From Cristatella mucedo (Eukaryota > Bryozoa > Phylactolaemata > Cristatellidae): DNA of 64,000 nucleotides. The translations under genes were made by a program, and so were the position numbers. Shown here piece by piece: positions 46,826-61,400 of this stretch. Position 1 is the stretch's first letter. The number at the start of each line of letters is the position of its first letter. Location: assembly GCA_009760855.2 (NCBI GenBank), contig WPIO01000007.1:10602001-10666000 (forward strand), in the 5' to 3' direction. Below the pieces are notes generated by a model that searched no databases, was not told the origin of the DNA, and saw only the letters and a program-made list of their open reading frames with translations.

Positions 46826-48801
46826 CGACTTCCGCAGTGGCTCGCTCCGGAAAGCGCTAGGTGGCACCGTTCGTGGCGCTGTGAAGCGTGGCGAGCGCGG
46901 CCCTGGCCAAACTTTCGCGGAACGCGAAATCCGGTGACTCTCAACCCGCCACCGCTGCAGCGGGCAGCCGCGGCGCGATCAGCTTCAAATCTGGCGCCCA
47001 GCGCTGCGCCGAGCCGGCTCCGGTTTTCCGCAGAACGCGACGCTGCGGCGATAGCTGGGTGACGAGCACGCTGGCGGTGGGCGCTGCTGAGCCAGCGAGT
47101 GGGGCGCTTTTTGTCAGCAGCGCCTTCGGTCGGCCTGCGCTCAACGGACGAAAATGAACAGCAACCAATTGAAGCGGCCTCGTTCATAGAGCGGCAGCAT
47201 AACTTCTGCGGCTCCCGCCCCACCTGCTTCGGCAGGCGGCCAAGACTCGTCTAGTTCGCGTCTTTTAACACACACGACCCGCACAAATGAGCGTGCGAGT
47301 GCCTTACCGCTAGGCTACGACGCAGCGCTGAACGCGGCCTCACGACGCCGACCGAGGACGTCGTCGGCGGCACAGCGGGCAGTTAGTTGCAGGGCCGACG
47401 GGTGGGCTCGGCGTCGCAGCGAGACCGACGGGACGCGACGGGCCGCTCTCACTCCCGTCAGGTGCATTGAGAGCGCGTCCGCGCTTCGGACGCTGTAGGA
47501 AGCATAGGGGGGGGGGGTGCATGGCGCGCTCTAGAATATTCGCGCGAATCGACGGCAGGCGGATGCTGGCGGCGTCGCCTCTCAGCCGACTTCTGAGGCG
47601 GCGAGTGCGGGGACGCCGAAAGGCGTCGCGCCGCCGCGCGCGAGCCGGCGTCCTTTTCATTTGGCACTTCGAAGGAGTTCGATGGCTTTCGGTAGCTAAT
47701 GCGAATCGGCTGTCATAACGGGTATAATCGCCATGCACCTCACTTAAAAGGCACGCGCAAGCCATAAAAGGATGTAATGCGAGATCCGCCCCCTTCGCTT
47801 GCCACCACACCACCGCCGCCGCCCGGGATGGCCCGACAGCTCCGGGTTAAGCCGGCGGCGGCCACTGGCAGCCGGTGGCTGGTAGCTTCGCGTCGAGGTC
47901 TCGCCGCCGCAGCCAAAATTACGACGGGTCGAATCTCAGGATGGCCCGCCATCGAAGCGACCACCGCCGCATAGCGGTCAGACTGGATAGCGCCCGGAAG
48001 GGAAGTTCGGGCCGGCAGGAAAGTACGTAGCTTCTGGCAACCACCTAGAAAGCGTCAAAAACGGCGGCATAATTAATGCCATGCGTCAGTCATTAGCCCC
48101 GCAAAGAAATATACCCGTGGCAATTACAAAGGCTTAGCGTCGGCTAAGCACCTGTCGCTATGAGGCGAAAGTGGCGGCGCAGCGACTCGCCGGTCGAGTC
48201 TCGTAGGCCGAGGCGGCCTGCGCTTGCCGCCGCCGTATCGGCGGATGTCGTCGTTTCTTCGAGAACGCCTAAGGCCGAGCGAGACGCTGCTATGATGCGA
48301 AGCATCTGCGAAGCAGGCCGAGTCGCTCTCCCGCCGAGTCAACCTGTTATCGTGCGCTGCTTCGCAGCCAGACGTCGAATGTTAATCGCCAGAGCAGATT
48401 CGAAGTGCGGAAGGTATGCGCAGCCTTTATCTCGAAGAAGCGAGCGAGCTTTCTGCGAGCGAACGGCTCCCCCTCCTCCGGCGGTCCCCCCCCCACCGCC
48501 CGCCAGATCGCCATGCCATTGTTCACGCGGTGCTGCAGCGGCGGGCGCCGGTTATTTAGAAACCAGCCGCATGATACCTAAAACCACCGGCGCGTGCCGT
48601 TCGGTGGCTGATCAAGCGGTGGCCTAAGTGCCGGTAATTGGTCCGCGCGCGCGAGGCGGCAGTGGTCCATTTAAGGCTCGAGCACATGGCCGAGGCAGCA
48701 TCGTCAATCTGGCTCGAGCTCGCCGGCCAGCGGCGTCGGGCGGATCGCATTTCACGTGATTGACTTGAGGCGGTCATCGGCAGAAACAAAGGGTGGCTGC
48801 C
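46826..48801. other. GC-rich upstream flank of Scratch gene
   Basis: GC-rich, with mutually overlapping open frames on both strands (for example 46810-47223 - and 48160-48627 +). This is characteristic of CpG-rich noncoding DNA, and no protein domain was recognised. It probably contains regulatory sequence for the downstream gene. A CACGTG E-box is at 48753-48758, about 45 bases before the TATA box. Confidence 0.45.
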
Positions 48802-48832
48802 TATATAAAGTCATTTTTACCACTTGTTCGAG
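48802..48832 (+). promoter_or_regulatory. TATA-box core promoter of Scratch gene
   Basis: TATATAAA at 48802-48809 in GC-rich surroundings, 154 bases before the SNAG start codon. Initiation about 30 bases downstream, near 48832, would give a 5' UTR of about 130 bases opening with GAGAGA-rich sequence (48835-48856). The match and position are visible; use as a promoter is inferred. Confidence 0.6.
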
Positions 48833-48962
48833 CGGAGAGAGAGAGGGAGAGAGAAGCCTCCGCGACGCCCGACGCACACTTGAGAGCTAGCTGCTCGCCT
48901 CTAGTCTACACTGTCTAGCGATCTACGTCGTCGCCGCCGCAGCCTCAGCTAGCTGGTGTAGG

Positions 48963-50563
48963 ATGCCGAAGGCTTTCCTGTTCACCAACCGAAGGTACAT
49001 CAGAGAGCTAAGCAAAGGTAAAAGCATTCTTCGAATCGGCTTCGCGCGAGCTTCGCTTCGCGCCCGAAAGGCCGCCGCCTGCCGCGAGGGCTGCTGCAGT
49101 GCTTGCAGTACATTCGTCGTAGAGCGACCGACAGTTTGTTGCCAAGGACCGAGCGGCCAGTCGGGCATAGCTCGGTCCTCTGGGGGGGGGGGGGGTGGCT
49201 CGCAAGGTAAAGTAAGGCTCGCACGGCAGTCAGCGAGGCAGCCCCGCTCGCGCGAGGTCCCGCCCACCCACCGCCCGCTGCAGCATTGCTGCTGGGCGTC
49301 TGCCGCCCCAAAAGGGCACAGAAGCAGCAGCAGTGGCCGGGCTGCTCAGCATCGACGCGAAAGGGCACCTGGTACCCAAGCCGCAGAAGAAATCCGCAGC
49401 CTGCCGCCCTCTCTGGCGGCGGCGCGTGCCGTGCCGACCGCACACCTGTTCGGCGAGCGTCATTAGAAAAAAGCAGTGGCAGATTCTTTAGTGCGTGCAC
49501 CGAGGCCCTAGCTCGTCGGTGGCTTTACGAGCAGGTCCGTGCCTAATTGCTTGTAGAGCACTCGCCCAGATGGACGACGGACAAAGGCAAGGAGAACGCG
49601 GTGGCCAAGCTGTACGGAGGAGTCTTTACTGCCTTCGAGCAGCCAATAACGACTAAGCAGCCGGACGGCAGAGATGAGCCATCGCCTCCTCGAACGGCAG
49701 AGCCTCACCGCACTGCCCACTGCTCCGACGATGACCGCGACTTCGGCCACTACGACGAAGGTCGACGCAAAGTTTCGACGGCAGCTGCCGCCGCCGCTGA
49801 AACAGCCGCACGGCAAAGGCAGGCGTGCCACGACGAAGTCGACGGTGACGACGGCGACACAACAATGGGGTTCCCGGCGGCTTCGGTGGCTGATGAGAAC
49901 AACAACAGCTCGGCCGCGACCACAGCTGAGGCTGCGGCAGCGGCCGACGGCAAGCTGGACTCGGCGGCTACTGCTGCTGCCGCCCTGCAGCAGCAGCAGC
50001 CGCTGTCACCGGCCGAGAGCGCGCACGGCGCGCACGCGTGCCAGGACTGCGGCAAGCGCTACAGCACTTCGAGCAACCTGGCGAGGCACCGGCAGATACA
50101 CCGCAGCATCAACGACAAGAAGGCGCGCGCGTGCCCGCAGTGCGGCAAGGTGTACGTGTCCATGCCGGCATACAGCATGCACGTGCGCACGCACAGCCAG
50201 GGCTGCGAGTGCCCGCAGTGCGGCAAGCGCTTCAGCCGCCCGTGGCTGCTGCAGGGCCACGTCAGGACGCACACGGGCGAGAAGCCGTTCAAGTGCGCCC
50301 AGTGCGACAAGGCGTTCGCCGACAAGTCGAACTTGCGCGCGCACGTGCAGACGCACTCGGCCGACAAGCCGTACGTGTGCGACCGCTGCGGCAAGGCATT
50401 TGCCCTCAAGAGCTACTTGTACAAGCACGAGGAGTCGTCGTGCTTGCGCAGCAAGGCGTCCAGCAGCGGCTCAAATGCTGGCGGAAGCCACCACCGAGGC
50501 AGCGGAGGTTGCTCCTCTGGCGTCAACGGTTGCGCTGCCGCCGGCACGGCTCGCACGGCCTGA
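48963..50563 (+). CDS. scrt: Scratch-family SNAG zinc-finger repressor (two exons)
   Basis: Exon 1 (48963-49017) encodes MPKAFLFTNRRYIRELSK, a SNAG-type N-terminus that in this family recruits corepressors such as LSD1/KDM1A. The donor is AAAG|GTAAAA; the intron is 49018-49556; the acceptor is TTGCTTGTAG. Exon 2 (49557-50563) completes a GAG codon and stays in frame: 55 + 1004 coding bases give 353 residues, close to vertebrate SCRT1. Residues 20-175 are low complexity (Ala, Gln, acidic runs). Five fingers follow at about 180-200, 211-231, 237-257, 265-285 and 293-314; the first four are C2H2 and the last C2HC (His then Cys), as in Scratch. The GKVYVSMPAYSMH finger and SRPWLLQGH linker-finger distinguish it from Snail. 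Scratch proteins bind E-box-like CAGGTG sites and repress non-neural genes in the nucleus of neural cells. A second phase-compatible splice pair (48994/49570) exists but would shorten the SNAG region. Confidence 0.92.
49018..49556 (+). other. Scratch intron
   Basis: The 539-base GT...AG intron is GC-rich, with a run of 14 G at 49182-49195. The exon 1 frame stays open to a stop at 49464-49466, so a retained intron would give a 167-residue protein with the SNAG motif and no fingers. The acceptor is preceded by a possible branch site CTAAT (49543-49547), unusually close to the AG, and by only a weak pyrimidine tract. Confidence 0.75.
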
Positions 50564-50685
50564 CGGACGCCGACGACGCCGGCCGGGCAAAGCGACCGAC
50601 GACGGCAGCGGAGGCTGCTAGCGACACCATTCAGCTGTTGCTGCTGCAGCCATCACCTTTCACTGCAGTGACAGAGACCTATAGG

Positions 50686-50714
50686 GGAGGGCAGGGCAGG
50701 GCAGGGCAGGGCAG
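50686..50714 (+). repeat. (GGGCA)n short tandem repeat
   Basis: About five to six GGGCA units in the presumed 3' UTR of the Scratch gene. Confidence 0.9.
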
Positions 50715-50788
50715 GCAAGTGCGCCAAGTCGCGAACACGTAGTGCTGCTGCTGGAACGGTGTAGCGTTCCACAATGAATAACTTATAT

Positions 50789-50813
50789 TTATATATATAT
50801 ATATATATATATG
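50789..50813. repeat. (TA)n microsatellite
   Basis: An uninterrupted TA dinucleotide run, probably in the transcribed 3' flank of Scratch. Confidence 0.9.
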
Positions 50814-51275
50814 TGTATGCGTGAATATATAGTACAAATACACAATTCGCACAACCATAAAAATGGTATGCAGTGTATAGAAGAGACGAGCAGAGCATGC
50901 ACGTCCTGCTCGACTGACGAACCGGATGCGGATTCTCTCCAGTCTTTGGGTCTACTTCTAGCGACCGCGAAGCAACGAAAACCGGCTAATCGCTCTATGC
51001 GAACACCGGCGACACTACAGTCTAATGTCCAAGCTAATACACGATAATCATCAGCACGCCGGCTGTCGACAGGAAGGAAATTAATCAGCATACTAGCCAG
51101 CAAGTAAAAGAGAGTAGGGGAGAGAGAAAGATGGAGGGTGGAAGAAAGAGCAAGAGAGAAAATGAAGGACTGAGAGAGTGAGACGGAGAGCAAGTGTGAG
51201 AGTGAAAGGAAGGTAACAAAAAAGGTAGGGGAGGGGTGAGAAGAATATGTAGGCAAATAGATAAGGAGAATGAAT

Positions 51276-51277
<2 letters not shown>

Positions 51278-51349
<72 letters not shown>
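51278..51349. repeat. (GA)n microsatellite
   Basis: About 70 bases of pure GA, preceded by a purine-rich impure stretch from about 51108. Confidence 0.95.
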
Positions 51350-53911
<2,562 letters not shown>

Positions 53912-54119
53912 TGCTGTCTCTCTGTCTGCATCTTTGCGGCTGTCTTTGTTGGCCTCTCTCTTTCAGTCCACACACTCTCTTGTTTTTTTCTGCCTTGCTG
54001 TCTCTTCCTGCAAGTCTATTTTTTCCCCTCTTTGTTTTATCTGTCTCTCTCTCTCTCTTTACCTTTCTCTCTCATCTCTCCCCGTGTCACTCGTGGACGC
54101 CCTTGTGACATATCTCAGA

Positions 54120-54400
54120 TCAATCTAGCCGGCTATTGCTCTCTCAACATCAGCACTGCTACTACCGGCTCTGGCACACTCTTTCCAGCCATCTTCTGCT
54201 GCTACTTCTAGGCCACTCACTTCCTCAACTGTCCTCCTGACTCAAGCACGTCCTAACTTTCTCTTTGTAGAGAGATTAAATTTGGTGGCTACTGTATTTG
54301 CATCTAAATCCGCGTACACTTTGAAAGTACCATAGAAAACTTGCCAAAGACTAGCCAAGTTGTGTCACCCTGGGTAACCGGATTACCGACGGTGATAAAT
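54120..54400 (+). mobile_element. LINE family B 3' fragment
   Basis: AGCCGGCTATTGCTCTCTC, GCCACTCACTTCCTCAACTG, GAGAGATTAAATTTGGTGGC and ATCTAAATCCGCGTACACTT follow the order of the family B 3' region. Coding sequence is unrecoverable. Confidence 0.65.
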
Positions 54401-54466
54401 GCAGACAATACATACATGGCCTCACACGTTCATAATCCCACTGCCGGTGCTGCAAACTGTACGTGA

Positions 54467-54499
54467 CACATACATACATACATACATGCATACATGCAT

Positions 54500-54530
<31 letters not shown>

Positions 54531-54560
54531 TACATACATACATACATACATACATACATG
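54467..54560. repeat. (ATAC)n microsatellite with (AC)n core
   Basis: ATACATACATAC repeats with a few ATGC variants and a central ACACACAC. It generates spurious Thr/His/Ile and Tyr/Val/Cys frames. Confidence 0.95.
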
Positions 54561-55052
54561 CAAATGCTTTCTCAGCATCGCTACCCGGTGGCAAGAAATC
54601 TGCCTGGCAGTATTGGAGCACGGGCAGATAATTAAGCACTTGCTTTCTGACCCTCAGGGGGAGCATTCACACTTGGTCAGAGATAGCAGACGGTTGCCAA
54701 GTGGTGCTGGTGCGCAGGGCTGACCACCGAGCAAGCTACAGCAGCAGCGTACATAGCCAGCGCTCAATGGAGCCGATTTGGCAAAAGCAGAGGCAATCCC
54801 CTTGGCGGTAAACAGAAAATGTCAAAGATGCTGCCATCATGCAGACAACGTAGACTACTCACTCGCACTACTCAGCTTTGTTAAGGACATGTCGCCCTGT
54901 TTCTTCCACCTTCACCCAAGTGCTCCAACAGACAGCTGAGTATGTGCCATTGGCGCCCGGCGTTAACCTCAATGACTCACGTACACTGCCCTTCTTCCAG
55001 CCTGCTTTGCACTCCCATGCCTAGCTCAGCATTGCCGAGACACGGATTAAAA
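54561..55052. other. Unassigned sequence
   Basis: Nothing recognised; short frames only. Confidence 0.4.
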
Positions 55053-55212
55053 AATAGTAGCTGATTTAGCAACCTCATTTATATAGCAGCAGACGAGCCG
55101 TAGTGGCTATCATTACTGCTTGCAGACGGCAATAAAGGATCGCTCACTGCAGGACTCGAACCCACGACCTGGGAAGCGAAGTGCAAACATCTTACCTCCT
55201 GGGCTAAAACCC
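55053..55212 (-). mobile_element. tRNA-derived SINE, inverted copy
   Basis: TAGCTGATTTAGCAACCTCA, CAGACGGCAATAAAGGATCG and GGACTCGAACCCACGACCTG (reversed B-box GGTTCGAGTCC) are the reversed family. It lies between Scratch and PCIF1. Confidence 0.8.
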
Positions 55213-56449
55213 AGGGGCGTTCGTCATTCAGACGGATTCCAGAGAGTAGGCACTCTAACCACCGTCGCCCAGTCGGCCGCTGCTTCCTGACCCAATGCTG
55301 CTTAACGGCAAAAGATGGGGCAGCAGTGCCTAGAGAGTGGGAGGCCCTCACCTCGTGCGATGAGCCTACATGCGGCTGGTGGACACTGACGCAGTGTGTG
55401 CTACAGCCTCGTAGCTCTGCTTGAGGCAAGATTCGTGCTGGCTCGGGGGGGGGAGAGCAGGGTGCGCGTACGCGTGCGTGCGTGTGCGCTCGTGTGCATG
55501 CGTCACGTGAGGAGCTGCCCGCCTCTGCCCCCCAGTGGTTAAATGGCACCACGGGAAGCTGAAGCAAGAGAACCAATGCATCGGTCTGAGCGGAGGCATT
55601 GGGATGCTGCTGCTGCTCGCAGGGCAGCAGCGTCAACGAACACGTGATTTTAGCACACTGTTCGGCAGAATTTCGACACGCTCCGTGCTCTAATCAAGCT
55701 CCTACGCCACCCTTGCCGAGCAGCATTAGCTGTTCAGCCACTAATTAGTGGCCGCCATTTAAAGAATGCCGAGAGCTGTACGTCACCATCCATCGAGGTA
55801 CCAATTGCACCCACACACTGCCCTGGCAACAGTGGGCTATTTAAAGTATAGCTTCCTACTCGACGAATTCCATCGACGATTAGACGAGTAGAGTAAAAAG
55901 AAAACAAAGGACATCCACGCCCAGCTTTCACGCTTTAACTGTACAATCACTGTAAGGCTAGCAAGTAAAGCATTAGCCAGATGTAGATGCCAGGTGTTCC
56001 TTCCTATGTAGCTTATTATCTACCACACATTTTACGAACACACACCACAATGCTGTACTAACAGCACGCGGACACGTTACAGCTCGACTGAATATATGTG
56101 AACCGGGACTCTGTTATCTCACTGGCACCCACCACAGCCACTCACGGTGGTGTCGTCAGAGACACCTGCATGACACAGGACACCCCTATCACCCACATCA
56201 CATACCAAACCAGGTCAAGAACGTATGCAATAAGCTGTGTGAGACCAAATGAACAGCAACAACTAAATAACGTGCTCACGCATACTTTTCTCTTCTAAAC
56301 CTTCAACACTATTAGCATGGGATCATGGCACGGGAAGAAAATCACGTGCCCGCCCTCAGGACCAGCAGCCTAAAAAGTGAACCTAACGTCTCATCTCTGC
56401 TGTCACCTGGCGAGATACCCGAGCAGAGACTGCCTCTACAGTAGTGCAT
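55213..56449. other. Unassigned sequence
   Basis: A - strand frame of 185 codons (55079-55636) overlaps the SINE at one end and is rich in Ser/Pro/Ala/His without a domain, so I do not call it. No PCIF1 exon was recognised here. Confidence 0.4.
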
Positions 56450-57111
<662 letters not shown>

Positions 57112-57217
57112 ACACAGACAGACAGACAGACAGAGAGACAGACAGGCACGCAGGCAGAGAGACAGACAGAGAGACAGGGGGCAAACACAGGCAGACAGAC
57201 AGATCGAGAGTGAGAGA

Positions 57218-57291
<74 letters not shown>
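57112..57291. repeat. (GACA)n then (GA)n microsatellites
   Basis: GACAGACAGACA units (57112-57205) pass into pure GA (about 57211-57291). It lies about 360 bases beyond the last recognisable PCIF1 exon. Confidence 0.95.
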
Positions 57292-57295
<4 letters not shown>

Positions 57296-57647
57296 AAGAC
57301 AACGTGTACACACGGGTGTGAGATAGAGCAAACACATAGCTGAACTGTCAGCCAAAATTAGCTCCAAAGGGAGATAGGTGATAAAACGAGAGAAGAATAT
57401 GTCATGGAGCCATCGGTAACAGAAAGCAACAGAAAGAGTTGTGTCACACAGCTACCTTCGTCCAAGACCAGATAAGCCACCAGTGAATTATGCTCAACAC
57501 ATTAGTACCTCACTGCCGTTGATCACGAGGTACGACAGCAGCAGAAGTAGCAACAGCAGCAGCAGAAGTGGCAAAAGTAGCGGCGGCAGCAGCCTTTATT
57601 TATCAGTAAGTGTGATTGCAGTGGCAGCATTTCAAAAAGCAGCTTAC

Positions 57648-57832
57648 CCACGGGAGCCAAAGTAGCCGTCGGTATCCGGGAAGGCCGAGCAAAACTGCTT
57701 ATAGTAGCAGTTCAATGGTGAGGCAAACCATTCGAACGTGACGCCGAACACCCGGTTCAGGCATTCAAATACGGGAACGGGAAGAGACGTCTGCACGGCC
57801 ACGCCTTCATACTTGTGGATGCCAAAAAACGA
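57648..57832 (-). CDS. PCIF1: PCIF1 exon, start of methyltransferase domain
   Basis: Acceptor TTTTCTTGATAG, donor GTGG|GTAAGC. It reads [59 protein letters not shown] and SRG, a near-perfect match to the conserved stretch just before the catalytic loop. It leaves two bases (GG) to be completed by a next exon that should begin with a Pro-Cys-Leu-type sequence and reach NPPF. That exon was not located. Confidence 0.95.
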
Positions 57833-58369
57833 CTATCAAGAAAAGACAGGGCCGTGTTATGACGAGATACAGTCTGCAATGAATGCTCCAGTCCATTCAT
57901 TCACGGGTTGAAACAGGCTTTCGAATCCTGTGAAAGGTTCTCGGCACTGCCGATGAGCTCCACCTCCCCCCCCCCAAAGACCTGCAGGAAGTCTGGGGAG
58001 CTCAACAGCTGCAAGAGACACTACAAGATCCACGTAGTACAGCCACCATTGAACACAGCAGGGTTTTGCCACATCGAGACACAAGTTGCCACTCCGCCAG
58101 ACTGTGGAGAACAAAGACAGGAGGTAATTAATGACATAACTGCAGGTGGATAGGTCACTAGGTGTCAGGGTTGTCGATTGCCGGCTGCACATCTAGTTCT
58201 GCTGTTGCAATTCATAGGTACTCACCTGAGCAGATACAGTTTGGTGAACCATGAAAATAAAGTCTTACCGCTAACCCTAGTAAGCATCGTGCAAATGAAG
58301 TGTGAGCACACGCACAAGATATGTGCACAAACGTGCATGCACCTATAAGCAGGCACGCACCCATGCACG

Positions 58370-58402
<33 letters not shown>

Positions 58403-61400
58403 CATGCACGAAAGAAAGAGCGCACACATCTTGACGATCTTAAGCACAATGGGCATATGCACCACAGTTCTCCAAAGACAGCTACATTATACCATCAATT
58501 AAAGTAAAGACCAGCTGAATCAACAGCCACATTTCTCCAGGGGCAGGTACACCTTTTAAAGTATTCTACATTCACCGGAATTCAGTACCACAGCAGAAAA
58601 TGGTCACAGCAATTTCAATGGATGATTTCAAAATTGGGAGCAAACAAGCTTTTTCGATACTATCCACAGTATCCTCCACGACGTGGTGGATTTTGAACCA
58701 CGACGTGCAGGTAGAAACACTCGCCCCTTGTTGGACGTTTGTAGTGACCACTAGGCAGCTTCACCACGGCATTCACATAGGGCGGCAGCTTGCCGACACA
58801 GACAGGTCAGGTCAGGAGTTTGCACTTCCTGTGTGTTCGGCCCCTGAAGCAGACAGTCCTTTAGTGCAGGCGCCCCAGCGATAGCTGCTGATGCTATTCC
58901 GAAGCATATATAAATGAGACAGTTGACTCAGGCGGCCTTAACTTGCCTTCCAGTTCGTGAAATCAAGAAGAGAACAATGAATTTGCAATTACATGGTTGC
59001 GAGCCTCAGGGCTAGTAAAGCACCCGGACCGACCCAATGGGTAATGTGACACTACCACGTGGGTTCACCCATTCATTAATTTTGTTCAGGCATGGGTTCA
59101 CACAGCATCCGGTAAGCAGACAGGCATGAGTTCACACAGGAGGGCTCTCACAATCAAAAGGAGAGGCCAGCACCAGCACGACCTAACGCCCACCCACCAC
59201 CATCACCACCAACCCCACCCCCCCAGTGAGCTCAGCTAGCAACACGTCCTACACATCAGCTGAACCCATTGCAAGCCAGCAGCCAGGACAAGTGTGTGCA
59301 GGCTCGGGCATGCACGTCCACATGCACGGACACATACAGGCTCGCCTCAGAGGCCAAAGAAAGAGCTGCTTGCCCTGGCCTTGACGGTATGGCAAATGAG
59401 AAAGATGCAGTCAAGGTGGGGAGAGAGAGAGAAAGAGAGAGAGAGAGAAGGAGAGGGAGAGAGAAGGAGAGGGAGAGAGGGAGAGGGAGAGCGGACAGCG
59501 CTACGCTTGCACTGCAAGCAGATGCAGGCGCATGTCGCTACAATGCATCACTCGAACCTGATAACGACGAAGCAGGCAAAACACTCGGGCTTCGAAGTTG
59601 TCCATGCGAGGGTCGTCCTTGCAATTCCACCTGTACAGCTGCTCCTGTGAAAGAAGAGGCAGAGCTGACGACGAGCAACTCGGCACGCAGCAGCAGCAGG
59701 CGGCAGGTCTGGCGACAGCGGGCGGGCCAGGAGGCGGCCTACCAGCTTGTAGTAGTAGGGTGTGGACACGTGCAGCGCCTCGCCTTTGTACTTGAGGACC
59801 GTGTGCTCGCCGCCTCCGTCAGCACTCAGCTCGGGGTCGGGCAGGCGCGGACCGGGCTGCGCGAGCAGCGTTGGATAGCAGCCGATGAGCCTCGAAGTCA
59901 AGCAGGCAGCAGGCGACACGGCTGCAACGACCACGTGGGGAGGAGGACCCTGCTGCAACAAGCAGCTGGCTGCATGGAGCCACGGCAGCAGGGGCGCACG
60001 CTCGAAACGCTGGGAGCATGGCGACGGCGGCCACGTCGGCATGGCAACGCCGGCGACAGGCAAATGACGAGAGGTAACGGTTTTCCGGCAGTCACGGACT
60101 AAAATTGCCGAGTTAACAACGCCAAGGGCTGACAAAATACATGGCGTAGCACATTGCTGAATAAAATACAACAGCCAAGAAAAGCAGAGCTGAAGTCTGA
60201 CGGACACCAGTACGTTGGTTGACCAGCTACTCACGTTGGAGCACATGCCAACCACGTGACACAAATCCCATCTGGAATGAGCATAGATGGAATCAGGGCA
60301 GGTTAAGGCTGTCGGTGCCGAGAGGAAGCATCTAAATTAAAATTCCCAGGGAGGTGCAGCCCTCTGTGCAAACGTAGCTCAACAACAAGAGGGGAATTCG
60401 GCCGTATGAGGTCGAGGCTGATAAGATTGATTAGACAAGCTAAATGCGCATCCAAGACAGCTCACACTATGCCACCGACGAAAGACCTAATATGGCAACA
60501 AACATTTAGCTTTAGCACAAAACGCTTATACCATCAGAGCACTGCCAGATTTGATTAGCAAGCAGCAAAGCAAGTCAAAGCAGTAGAGGTCACGTCACTC
60601 AGAATGAAGGGGCGAGCGAGTCCTTGGTAGGCCACCTGCAATGCCTCCCCCCTAGTGTCACACAGTTGCATATTGCCAAGCAACACTAAATGCCAACAAT
60701 AGCAGAGGCATACAGGTAGAGAACAATGATGTACGTCAACAAAATGTAGCAGAAGTCTCTTTAGAGCAAAGCATAATCCTATAATGTCAATTACCAAGAG
60801 AGCACCAATTAGACTAGTTCTGCTTTGCAGCACAAAATGCACATGACATGACAAAATCAGTATCAGTTGGCAACACACACTTTTGCTCTGCACGACCTAG
60901 AATGTGGAACTCACTTCCGTAATTTGTGCGCAAGGACATCTACTCTCCTGCTGCCGACTGTGACATGTCCTCTCCAGCAGTCCTGAGCTGCTACTTCCAC
61001 GCTACCTACGTCCTCAACTGTCTTCCTGACTCAGTAATGCTTCTTACTTTCAGTTTGTTGCGTGAGATGAAGTTTGTTGGCTATCAAATGTGTACCGAAA
61101 GCCGCTTAGGCTTTGAATGTGCTGTAGAAAACGCTTCTGCGCAACACACACTTGGTCTTTGTGGCTTTGTGGAGTTGCAGACCGAGATACATTACCCTAC
61201 ATAAAACTTGGCAGAGGAGTGATGGCTACCCCGGCTTTAAATTTCGAAGTCAACATTCGAACCAGCAAACACCTCACCAAAGTAAGAGGCAACAGCAGTA
61301 GCAAGTCAGCTGAAAGCAAATGCCTACACGTGATGCGACACGGGTCGGTATACGAATATGTTGCTCTCGGACAGTCCATCTCAGCGACGTCCCTCTTTAT

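Larger units (their letters stand above)
50564..51277. other. Scratch 3' flank
   Basis: No canonical AATAAA was seen in the first several hundred bases after the stop codon. The region contains a GGGCA repeat (50686-50714) and a TA run (about 50789-50813). The 3' end of the transcript is undetermined. Confidence 0.5.

Noticed and set aside
48340-48352. ACAGGT core upstream of Scratch as an autoregulatory site
   Set aside because: A six-base match on either strand is expected by chance about every 2 kb, and the flanks do not match the full consensus.
48994-49570. Alternative Scratch splice pair (GAAG|GTACAT to CCCAG|ATGG)
   Set aside because: It keeps the frame but removes the conserved-looking RYIREL segment after the SNAG core and uses a less typical donor context; kept only as a possible minor form.
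49674-50621. 315-codon Arg/Ala/Thr-rich frame and other long frames over the Scratch exon
   Set aside because: Shadow frames of the GC-rich zinc-finger exon; no domain and biased composition.
59269-60102. 277-codon plus-strand frame opposite the PCIF1 exons
   Set aside because: It is antisense to two well-supported PCIF1 exons and crosses a GA repeat; a shadow of coding sequence on the other strand.
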